Assembly: GCF_024639605.1 (NCBI RefSeq)
Contig: NZ_JAHEHZ010000011.1
Coordinates: 1 to 42,483 of the forward strand
DNA length: 42,483 bases
Direction: 5' to 3'
Origin: Roseobacter sp.
GTDB taxonomy: Bacteria > Pseudomonadota > Alphaproteobacteria > Rhodobacterales > Rhodobacteraceae
This document shows, in pieces, positions 35,480-42,483 of the stretch (positions are counted from its first letter, which is position 1; each line of letters starts with the position of its first letter). Below the pieces are notes generated by a model that did no database searches, was not told where the DNA came from, and worked only from the letters and a program-made list of their open reading frames with translations. The translations under genes and the position numbers were made by a program.

Positions 35480-35508
35480 TTGGACTGCTCAATGCGGCTT
35501 AATGGACC
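35480..35508. promoter_or_regulatory. Candidate MocR operator between regulator and enolase-family gene
   Basis: TTGGACTG at 35480-35487 and TTAATGGACC at 35499-35508 form a direct repeat with the TGGA cores 22 bp apart. It sits 20 bases before the regulator start and 67 before the enolase-family start, fitting autoregulation and control of both divergent genes. The same pair occurs at 33931 before the transporter. Confidence 0.42.
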
Positions 35509-35575
35509 TTAATAAATATCCAAAGCCCTGTATCGTCAATACGTTCAGCCAGTCAGCCTACGGCGCGGAGTTTGC

Positions 35576-36682
35576 ATGAAAATCAGGTCTATCGAGACGT
35601 TCACAAATGAATTTGTCTGTTTCACCCGCGTCACCGGCGAAGACGGCGCACAGGGCTGGGGACAGGTCGCGCCCTACTTCGCGGACATCACGGCCCTGGT
35701 CCTGCACCGGCAGGTCGCCCCCTGGACCCTCGGTCAGGATGACGGGGATATCAACGGTTTGCTGGATATTGTGCGCGACCGCGAGCATAAGTTCCCGGGC
35801 TCTTATCTGCGTCGCGCGATGGGTGGTCTTGATACCGCTCTGTGGGACCTCAAAGGCAAACGTGCGGGCAAATCCGTATGCGAACTGATCGGCGGGACGC
35901 CGGGGCCGGTGCGTGCCTACGCGTCGTCAATGAAACGGGACATCACGCCCCGGGATGAAGCAGACCGTCTCCTGCGATTGCGTGATGAAAAGGGCTTTGA
36001 TGCGTTCAAATTCCGCATCGGCGCAGAAGTGGGCCGTAACGTGGATGAATGGCCCGGCCGGACCGAAGAGATTGTACCGACGATGTACAAAGCAATGGGA
36101 GATGATGTGGCGCTGCTGGTTGACGCGAACTCCTGTTATGATCCGGCGCGGGCAATCGAAGTGGGAAAACTGCTGACAGACAACGGCGTGTCTCACTATG
36201 AAGAGCCCTGCCCCTACTGGGAATTTGCACAGACAAAGCAGGTCAAAGATGCGCTGGATATTGATGTCACGGGCGGCGAGCAGGATTGTATGATGGCCAG
36301 CTGGAAGCAGATGATCGATGACCGTGTGGTCGACATCGTGCAGCCTGACGTTTGCTATCTGGGTGGTATTGCGCGCACCCTGCGCGTGGCGAAAATGGCG
36401 GAAACCGCCGGCATACCCGTCACGCCCCATTGCGCGAACCTCTCCATGGTGACGCTTTTCACCATGCACCTGCTGCGGGCGATCCCGAATGCCGGGAAAT
36501 ATCTGGAGTTTGCGATTGAAGGCCCTGATTACTATCCATGGCAGGAGGGACTGTTCGTCAGATCTCCCTTTAGAATCACAGAAGGCAAAGCAGTTGTCAC
36601 CGACGCTCCCGGATGGGGCGTAGAGGTGTCTTCCGACTGGTTGGAACGATCTGCATATCAGATCAGTGAGGCGGACTGCTGA
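35576..36682 (+). CDS. Enolase-superfamily (mandelate racemase/muconate lactonizing) enzyme
   Basis: 368 residues. The N-terminal capping domain is about 1-120. The barrel carries metal ligands D183 (LLVDANS), E209 (HYEEPCPY) and E235 (TGGEQD), with acid/base candidates K145 (KFRIG) and H285 (TPHCANL). The Lys-x-Arg and His arrangement resembles the mandelate racemase subgroup, which dehydrates or epimerises sugar acids and hydroxy acids. GGAG five bases upstream supports the ATG. It is divergent from the MocR regulator and shares its candidate operator, so its substrate probably belongs to the same pathway as the amine importer. Exact reaction unknown. Confidence 0.9.
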   Translation: MKIRSIETFTNEFVCFTRVTGEDGAQGWGQVAPYFADITALVLHRQVAPWTLGQDDGDINGLLDIVRDREHKFPGSYLRRAMGGLDTALWDLKGKRAGKSVCELIGGTPGPVRAYASSMKRDITPRDEADRLLRLRDEKGFDAFKFRIGAEVGRNVDEWPGRTEEIVPTMYKAMGDDVALLVDANSCYDPARAIEVGKLLTDNGVSHYEEPCPYWEFAQTKQVKDALDIDVTGGEQDCMMASWKQMIDDRVVDIVQPDVCYLGGIARTLRVAKMAETAGIPVTPHCANLSMVTLFTMHLLRAIPNAGKYLEFAIEGPDYYPWQEGLFVRSPFRITEGKAVVTDAPGWGVEVSSDWLERSAYQISEADC

Positions 36683-38197
36683 GTCCCTGAAAATCTCCCC
36701 GGCATCCCGGTCGATTGGCGATAGCCCGCCCATGAGCAGGTGACCCGCTGGCGTTCCCGACCTGCGATTGACTTAAATCAATGCCTCACATTCACAGTTT
36801 TAGATATGATTCCGTTGTACGGGCACGTGTCGGACGTTTGTCTCCCCCCGGTATTTGATAAGTTGCTTTCAGTACCATGCAGATTTCGGACCGTCGCCCG
36901 TACACCGAGATCACAAAGGGATGGTATGCAGAAATTCTGTTGAATACTGCAGATGCGGGGCTGTTGCCGGCATCATCGACCCCGATACCCGTGCCTGTTG
37001 AGCATCAGACTGTCGACGGCCGGAATACCTGTGACATGGCCACCGGTGAAGCGCCTGACGATTCATGAAACCGGTGAACGTCTGGTTTGCGACAAAATGC
37101 GTTTTGAAGACAGAAGTGTCATGGATGATGCCAGCACCTGCGGCAACATGGGTTTTACGCCGCCTGAGGCAATCAGCCCCGGAGCGGGGTATCAGAAGTG
37201 CGCTGTCCTGCATCAGGAACGGGCAGTCCGGCAACCCAACAGCCGGGATGCATCAAAACATCTTCCTGTGGCGCTTGTGACGGACCCTCTCAAAGCGGCA
37301 AAAGGATCAAACAGGTGAGCACGATTATGGATGGTCAATGGACCTGGTGATCAATCCTGATCACGATAACCCCGATACCTTTTCGACCTGTCAGGTCGGC
37401 GGGCGCCTTATAACCGGCACCGACCAGCGCCTCGATAGCTTCGAAAACTTTGATGAGGCACTGACATCGTTCAAAGTGCGCACACCCGTTTTCGCTTCTC
37501 AGGTATCTCCGGCGCGCTGCCGGCGGGCACCTCCTTCTTCCGGCGGGCTTTTCGATGATCGGTTTGCTGAAACGACTGCAAACGGTCTGACCTTCTGAAA
37601 CGTCAGTTGCGCCAGTTGGCAAGTGTGCCGGCCGGCGCACTTATTTCGCCACACGCAAACGGCGGGGTCGCACATGAAGCGGGGACGCCGGCTGATCTTT
37701 CGGTCCGTTCCGAATGCGCGCGCCCGCAGGTTCCTGCAGAACTTCAGCACCCTCCCGCCCCGCATGCACAGCGCCCGCGCGCCTGGTCTGATTACAACGT
37801 CACGCTGCTGACCCGCTTTTTCGGGGCATCAGAACAGGCGGAACAATCCGTCGCACGCATTGACTGGTTTCGATACGACACTCACCAGATCACTTCACTA
37901 AAAGCCTTGCGGCGCTACTTGATCGGGAAGACAACAGTTGAAAGACCTTGATGATTGATCAGAATATCCGCCCGGGCATCCGCACGACAATACCAGTTCA
38001 CATGTGTACGGCCCGGCCCGTCTGGCCTGAGGGTCGCACTGCCGTGCGGCACAGCGAAACGACCGGCGCGCAACAACACTGACGCGGCCAGGGGACCCGC
38101 CGGGGATGCGTCCGGCTGGCAGAAGACCGAAATTTCAGTATTGTCCGGTTCCGCAACGACAGCGCGGCCCCGGTCGGCAAGAGGAGGAAAGCCATCC
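36683..38197. other. 1.5-kb region without a convincing gene
   Basis: Apart from the FNR-type promoter at 36768-36810, I find no gene here that I can support. Short frames exist, among them 36877-37068, 37047-37318 (GTG start), 37338-37598 and 37607-37951 on plus, but none has a ribosome site at proper distance and none resembles a known family. Some stretches, especially 37338-37490 and 37790-37951, have codon use close to that of real genes here, so decayed coding sequence is possible. The last 25 bases hold the GAGGAGGA ribosome site of the universal stress protein. Confidence 0.5.
36768..36810 (+). promoter_or_regulatory. FNR/FnrL-type promoter
   Basis: TTGACTTAAATCAA at 36768-36781 matches the FNR consensus TTGAT-N4-ATCAA at nine of ten positions. 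TATGAT at 36805-36810 is a good -10. If transcription starts near 36816-36817, the FNR site is centred at about -42, the classical position for activation under low oxygen. The transcript would run towards the universal stress protein 1.4 kb away. The match and spacing are seen directly; activity is inference. Confidence 0.65.
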
Positions 38198-39052
38198 ATG
38201 CTTAGTAAAATAGTCGTCCCGGTGCGCGGAGACGGTATGATTGAGCCCGTACTCGGACATGCGTCGGCACTGGCGATGCGTCACAACGCGCATGTTGTTG
38301 TCGCCCATTGCCGTTCAAGGACTGAGGATCTGATGCCTTTCAGCCGGCAGTTACCGTCCTTTGCGCGGGAAACGCTTACCGAACAGGCGCGCGAACTGGC
38401 AGATCAGGAAGAACGGGCTGTCCGGGACCAGTTGCACAGGTTCGCCCTGTCCCTGGGGCTGAAAGAAACCAACGTACCGGGTCAGGGCGTGGCATCTATC
38501 GAGTTTGCTGAAGAATACGGGCTGATGGCCGACGTGATCAAACACATCGGCAGGCTTGCGGATCTGGTAGTTGTCGGAAAACCGGACCGGGATCGCAATC
38601 TCGGCACCAATTCACTCAAGTCCGCTTTGTTCCGTACCGGGCGGCCGGTCCTGATGTGCCCGCCCCGCAAGGACGTACAACCGGACTTCGGAAACCACAT
38701 CACGGTGGCCTGGAACGGATCGCTGGAATCGTCGCGCGCCGTTGCGATGACGCTTGATATTGCGAGAACAGCACAGTCGGTGACCATCCTTTCCGGCGGA
38801 AAAGGCGAGCCGCATGGCGCAAGCGCGGAAGAGCTGGTTGACTACTACCGGTTGCGCGGGGTTGTGGCTGAGATTGAGCGGTTCGACGCCCGCAATCCCG
38901 CCGAGGGTTTGCTGAACCGAACAACTGAACTGGGCGCCAATCTGCTGATTATGGGGGCCTACGGGCACAACCACGAACGCGAGACCCTTTTCGGCGGCAA
39001 CACCCAGGCCGTTGTAGATAAAGCAGAAATTCCTGTGGTTTTGGTACACTAA
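38198..39052 (+). CDS. Universal stress protein, two tandem UspA domains
   Basis: 284 residues: a first Usp domain at about 1-145 (SKIVVPVRGDGMIEPVLGHA start) and a second at about 150-284 that begins HITVAWNGSLESSRAVAMTL and ends with the nucleotide-binding GAYGHNHERETLFGGNT loop, followed by EIPVVLVH. The first domain has a weaker loop (VVVGKPDRDRNLGTNSLKSA). The ATG at 38198 is chosen because GAGGAGGA lies nine bases upstream; the open frame extends 81 codons further but has no ribosome site there. Tandem Usps often respond to oxygen limitation or starvation, which fits the FNR-type promoter upstream, though 1.4 kb separates them. A TctCBA transporter follows. Confidence 0.92.
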   Translation: MLSKIVVPVRGDGMIEPVLGHASALAMRHNAHVVVAHCRSRTEDLMPFSRQLPSFARETLTEQARELADQEERAVRDQLHRFALSLGLKETNVPGQGVASIEFAEEYGLMADVIKHIGRLADLVVVGKPDRDRNLGTNSLKSALFRTGRPVLMCPPRKDVQPDFGNHITVAWNGSLESSRAVAMTLDIARTAQSVTILSGGKGEPHGASAEELVDYYRLRGVVAEIERFDARNPAEGLLNRTTELGANLLIMGAYGHNHERETLFGGNTQAVVDKAEIPVVLVH

Positions 39053-39208
39053 GGTATTCATTGGCTGCGCAACAAAGTTTCGCTTGAAAAGCAAATACAA
39101 CAAGATAGTTACTCCCGTACGCCGGATGAAACATGCCTGCGGTGCAGGTCCTGGTTGTGCTGTCAGCATCGGCCGGACTGCTCGGACAATGAACGGGAGG
39201 ACAAAACC

Positions 39209-40180
39209 ATGAAGATTACGAAACGTTTTCTGCTGGGAATCGCCGGAGCCACACTCTTTGCGACAGCGCCCATTTCTGCAGTAGCCGACGGTTGGCAACC
39301 ACGTAAACCCATCGATTTTGTCATCATGGCAGGGGCTGGTGGTGGCGCTGATCAGATCGCACGCTTCATCCAGTCGGTGGCCGAAAAGCAGGATCTGACG
39401 AACCGGCCTCTCGTGCCTAACAACAAGGGCGGTGGTTCCGGCGCGGAGGCGCTGATCCACGTCAGCAACGCCAGCGACCCCGATCACACAATCCTTGTGA
39501 CCCTGAATTCATTTTTCACGACACCGTTGCGTCAGGAAAATCTCGGCATCGACATCCGGACGTTTACGCCTGTCGCGATGATGGGGGTCGATCCCTTTGT
39601 ACTCTGGGTGCACAAAGACAGTGGCATCACCACTATGGACGAGTATGTCAGCACGGTGAAAGACATGGGCGGTGAGTATGTCATGGGCGGCACCGGTGCC
39701 GGTCAGGAAGACAGCATCGTCATTGCCTACATGTCGGATGCCTACGACCTCGACATCAAGTACATCCCCTATGATGGCGGTGGTGCGGTCGCCAAGGATC
39801 TTGCCGGTCAGCAGATCATGGCCAGCGTCAACAACCCCGCAGAAGCCAAGGGGTTTTATGAGGCGGGAGATTTTGTACCGCTGCTGGCCTTCTCGGACGA
39901 ACGTATGCCGGCTTATCCGGACGTTCCCACCATCAAAGAGATGGGCCACGATTTTTCCTATTATAACCAGCGCGCCGTAGTCGGAGCGCCGGGCATGTCT
40001 GACGAAGCTGCGGCCTACTACCAGAACCTCTTCACCACGATCTATGAGAGCGATGAATGGCAGAATTACCTGAAGGCAGAAAGCCTGTCGCCGCTCTGGA
40101 TGGATGCGGACGCGCAGCGCGACTACTGGGGCCTGCAGGTGGAAAACCACAAGAAACTGCTCGCCACACTGAGCGAGTGA
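39209..40180 (+). CDS. tctC: Tripartite tricarboxylate transporter binding protein (TctC family)
   Basis: 323 residues. Signal peptide KITKRFLLGIAGATLFATAP ending AVADG, then KPIDFVIMAGAGGGADQIAR, the TctC/Bug N-terminal lobe with the glycine-rich ligand loop. Later segments NKGGGSGAEALIHVS, VMGGTGAGQEDSIVIAYM and YIPYDGGGAVAKDLAGQQ are typical of the family. GGGAGGA seven bases upstream supports the start at 39209 rather than the earlier ATG. First gene of a tctCBA operon. Such receptors bind citrate, other carboxylates or amide-like solutes; ligand unknown. The symbol denotes the component. Confidence 0.93.
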   Translation: MKITKRFLLGIAGATLFATAPISAVADGWQPRKPIDFVIMAGAGGGADQIARFIQSVAEKQDLTNRPLVPNNKGGGSGAEALIHVSNASDPDHTILVTLNSFFTTPLRQENLGIDIRTFTPVAMMGVDPFVLWVHKDSGITTMDEYVSTVKDMGGEYVMGGTGAGQEDSIVIAYMSDAYDLDIKYIPYDGGGAVAKDLAGQQIMASVNNPAEAKGFYEAGDFVPLLAFSDERMPAYPDVPTIKEMGHDFSYYNQRAVVGAPGMSDEAAAYYQNLFTTIYESDEWQNYLKAESLSPLWMDADAQRDYWGLQVENHKKLLATLSE

Positions 40181-40234
40181 TGCCCACAGACCCATCAGAC
40201 CCCTGAACCGGGACTTAACAGCAAGGAGGGCCAG

Positions 40235-40738
40235 ATGCGCGTTGGCGAGATTATAACCGCCGGATTTCTGGCCCTTCTGTCGCTTTACCTGATGTGGAAA
40301 AGCACTGAACTGCCCATCGGCTTTATTCCCGGAAAGGGGCCCGGCGGAGGCGCCTGGCCATTCTGGCTCTCCGGGATCATGCTGGTCTGCTGTATCTGCA
40401 TCGCCTTCAACTGGTGGCGTGGTACCAGCGCCCCCTCACAGTCCGACGCGCCCGTCCTCGACACACACGGGTGGAAATCTCTGATATTTGTCGGCGGGGG
40501 CGTGATCGTCTTCGTGGTTCTGATCAGCATAATTTCGATGTACGGGGCGGTTGGTGTTTTTTTGTTCTACTACACCTGGTTTCTGGGCCGCCACAGCCTG
40601 TGGCTCAGTCTGTCGATCGCGCTGATCACACCACTCGCTCTGTTTTTCTTCTTTGAAGGTGCGATGCGGATCACGATGCCGTCGGGCCTGCCGTTCACCG
40701 ACCCGGTCTTTAACATCCTCTATGACATTATTTACTGA
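40235..40738 (+). CDS. tctB: Tripartite tricarboxylate transporter small permease (TctB family)
   Basis: 167 residues with four hydrophobic segments: EIITAGFLALLSLYLMWKST, WLSGIMLVCCICIAFNWWRG, IFVGGGVIVFVVLISIISMY, and a longer one at LSLSIALITPLALFFFFEGA. A GKGPGGGAWPFWLSG loop precedes the second segment, as is common in TctB. AAGGAGGG upstream supports the start. It lies 54 bp after TctC and 33 bp before TctA. Confidence 0.92.
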   Translation: MRVGEIITAGFLALLSLYLMWKSTELPIGFIPGKGPGGGAWPFWLSGIMLVCCICIAFNWWRGTSAPSQSDAPVLDTHGWKSLIFVGGGVIVFVVLISIISMYGAVGVFLFYYTWFLGRHSLWLSLSIALITPLALFFFFEGAMRITMPSGLPFTDPVFNILYDIIY

Positions 40739-40771
40739 AGTTATGGCACGCTTCCTGCAAGAAAGTAACCG

Positions 40772-42295
40772 ATGATGGACGTTCTGCACCTGCTTGGCGA
40801 TGGCATGTTGCTGTCCCTCCAGCCCCTGAACCTGCTGATGATCCTGCTTGGCGTAACCGTGGGGCTCTTTATCGGGGCGATGCCGGGGCTCGGATCTGTT
40901 AACGGGGTCGCGATCCTGTTGCCGATAACGTTTCTTGTGCCGCCCGGTTCTGCCATCATTTTTCTGGCAGCAATCTACTACGGGGCGATGTACGGCGGCG
41001 CGGTATCCTCGATCACGCTTGGTATCCCGGGCGCGTCGACGGCCGTGGCCACTACATTTGACGGCCTGCCAATGGCCCGCCAGGGGCGTGCAAGTCTTGC
41101 GCTAGTGACGGCGGCTCTGGCCTCCTTTGTCGGCGGCACGATCGCGAATATTCTCTTCACCCTCTTTGCCCCGCTGCTGGCAACCGTGGCTCTGTCTTTC
41201 GGCCCGCCCGAGGTCTTTGCTCTGATGCTGCTCGCCTTTGCCACCTTTGTCGGCCTGGGCGGCGATGACATTCCCAAGACGATCTTCTCCATCTGCTTCG
41301 GGCTGGTGCTGGGCGCCGTCGGTTTCGACCAGATCTCCGGCGCACCAAGACTTGTTCTGTTCGATTACAATGGTTTCCTGCAGGGCATCGGTTTTCTCGT
41401 ACTCGCCATCGGTGTCTATGGCATCGGGGAAATGCTCTGGACGATTGACCAGACCCGCGGCGAGGTTAAGGCCACGACACCCAAAATGACCGTCAAAGGC
41501 ATGGCCACGGATGCAAGAGACTTTGCCACGCGGGGCTGGAAAGGAACTGCCATCGGGTCATTTCTGGGCTTTTTTGTCGGGATCCTGCCGGCAGCCGGCG
41601 CAACACCGGGATCGCTGATGTCCTACGGCGTGGCAAAGATGGTGTCCCGCAACCCCGGCCAGTTTGGTAAAGGCGCGGTTGACGGGGTTGCCGCCCCGGA
41701 GGCTGCCAATAATTCCGCATCAACAGGGTCCATGCTGCCGATGCTGACTCTGGGGATACCGGGCTCGCCCACGACGGCGATCCTGCTGGGCGGCATGGTG
41801 ATCTGGGGGCTGGTGCCCGGGCCGAGGCTCTTCGTCGACGAAGAGGAGTTCGTCTGGGGGCTGATCGGCTCATTTTATATCTCGAATGTGGCAGCGCTGC
41901 TGATCAATCTCGCATTCATACCGGTGTTCATCTGGATGCTCCGGATGCCTTTCACGATCCTCGCGCCGATGATTTTCGTGCTCTCAATTGCCGGTGGCTA
42001 TGCATCGACACGCGATATGTTCGACATCTGGCTGATGGTCGCCTTCGGGATTGGCGCTTTTTTCATGCGCAAGTTTGAATATCCGCTGGCCCCTGCGGTT
42101 CTGGCTATTGTGCTGGGTCCGATCGCAGAGCCAACGCTGCGCCAGTCGTTGTTGCTCTCATCTGGTGATCCGTCGATCTTTTTCACGCGGCCGGTGGCCG
42201 GGCCGATCACGATCATTGCTCTGATCCTGATCTTTCTGCCTGCCTTCAAGCTGCTGCGCCGGCTGCGGTCAGATGGCAAAGAAACAGCCCGGTGA
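40772..42295 (+). CDS. tctA: Tripartite tricarboxylate transporter large permease (TctA family)
   Basis: 507 residues, about eleven hydrophobic segments and the two family repeats: GLFIGAMPGLGSVNGVAILL near residue 30, the GAMYGGAVSSITLGIPGAST loop, and a second copy, GFFVGILPAAGATPGSLMSY with APEAANNSASTGSMLPMLTL and GIPGSPTTAILLGGM. Length is normal for TctA. Start is ATG at 40772 or 40775, with GAAAG about six to nine bases upstream. It completes the tctCBA set, a secondary, binding-protein-dependent importer. Confidence 0.94.
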   Translation: MMDVLHLLGDGMLLSLQPLNLLMILLGVTVGLFIGAMPGLGSVNGVAILLPITFLVPPGSAIIFLAAIYYGAMYGGAVSSITLGIPGASTAVATTFDGLPMARQGRASLALVTAALASFVGGTIANILFTLFAPLLATVALSFGPPEVFALMLLAFATFVGLGGDDIPKTIFSICFGLVLGAVGFDQISGAPRLVLFDYNGFLQGIGFLVLAIGVYGIGEMLWTIDQTRGEVKATTPKMTVKGMATDARDFATRGWKGTAIGSFLGFFVGILPAAGATPGSLMSYGVAKMVSRNPGQFGKGAVDGVAAPEAANNSASTGSMLPMLTLGIPGSPTTAILLGGMVIWGLVPGPRLFVDEEEFVWGLIGSFYISNVAALLINLAFIPVFIWMLRMPFTILAPMIFVLSIAGGYASTRDMFDIWLMVAFGIGAFFMRKFEYPLAPAVLAIVLGPIAEPTLRQSLLLSSGDPSIFFTRPVAGPITIIALILIFLPAFKLLRRLRSDGKETAR

Positions 42296-42483
42296 TACGG
42301 GCAGCAGCCAAAAAGCGTATAGCACGGAGATCAGGTACCAGCCCCGCCTGTTCCTGACGCCACGCCAGTCGGGACAGACAGGCCTGCCCACGCCTGATCG
42401 CCGATAAGCGATTATCAGCAGGCAGGCGCCTGCTGCATACCGGGTTTGGCGTACGCAACTGACCGTAAGCCTGCAGCCTTATG
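42296..42483. other. 3' flank of tctA, no gene seen
   Basis: Window end. It contains a perfect 12-bp palindrome GCAGGCGCCTGC at about 42423-42434 and a GATAA/TTATC short hairpin just before it, but no T-run after either and no gene with a ribosome site. The next gene lies outside the window. Confidence 0.4.

Noticed and set aside
37955-38197. 81-codon N-terminal extension of the universal stress protein
   Set aside because: Unlike Usp sequences; a strong ribosome site sits directly before the ATG at 38198.
37915-38199. 94-codon minus-strand frame ahead of the universal stress protein
   Set aside because: Covers the stress protein's ribosome site in antisense, with no start signal or family match.
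42246-42458. 70-codon minus-strand frame at the window end
   Set aside because: Overlaps the end of tctA, no ribosome site, arginine-rich chance composition.

Overview
The window looks like a chromosomal stretch of a GC-rich alphaproteobacterium, most probably Rhodobacterales (Roseobacter-type). This rests on the density of TRAP, tripartite tricarboxylate and polyamine-type ABC transporters, frequent GTG starts with 4-base GTGA overlaps, an HWE histidine kinase, and an FNR-type box of the FnrL form. I saw no rRNA or tRNA gene, insertion sequence, CRISPR array or phage gene. The taxonomic call is inference.

Layout, left to right. (1) 1-819 holds no gene I can support. (2) 820-6559 is the most unusual block: a divergent YcaO-family enzyme (minus) abuts, 29 bp away, a large class III adenylate cyclase with BTAD-like and TPR-like regions (plus). 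A heme peroxidase and an unknown 169-residue protein run towards the cyclase on the minus strand. (3) 6617-10311 (minus) is a coupled catabolic operon: SAF-domain dehydrogenase, DapA-superfamily lyase and M20 peptidase. Only 57 bp separates it from the peroxidase. (4) 10476-11126 is a glutathione S-transferase. (5) 11274-17240 (plus) holds a large anchored protein, a small secreted protein, two GT-B glycosyltransferase-like proteins (one apparently a double module) and an unknown protein, closed by a hairpin terminator. This looks like an uncharacterised surface-glycan or envelope cluster. (6) 17398-21818 is a signalling module: a short LOV photoreceptor divergent from a CheB-CheR-PAS-HWE kinase coupled to a single-domain response regulator.

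(7) 22035-26727: a TRAP transporter (DctP, DctM, DctQ) in an operon with an N-formylglutamate amidohydrolase-family enzyme, divergent from an RpiR/SIS regulator. (8) 26962-36682: a polyamine-type ABC transporter (binding protein, ATPase, two permeases) followed by a GMC and a DAO-family flavoprotein oxidase. Upstream are a MocR (GntR-aminotransferase) regulator and a divergent enolase-superfamily enzyme. A shared sequence motif sits in front of the regulator/enolase pair and in front of the transporter, suggesting one regulon. (9) 36683-38197 is about 1.5 kb without a convincing gene, but it starts with a textbook-spaced FNR-type promoter. (10) 38198-42295: a two-domain universal stress protein, then a complete TctC-TctB-TctA transporter.

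The best candidates for something undescribed are the YcaO / cyclase / heme-peroxidase / unknown-protein locus, the LOV plus CheB-CheR-HWE module, the double-glycosyltransferase cluster, and the FNR promoter that faces an apparently empty region.
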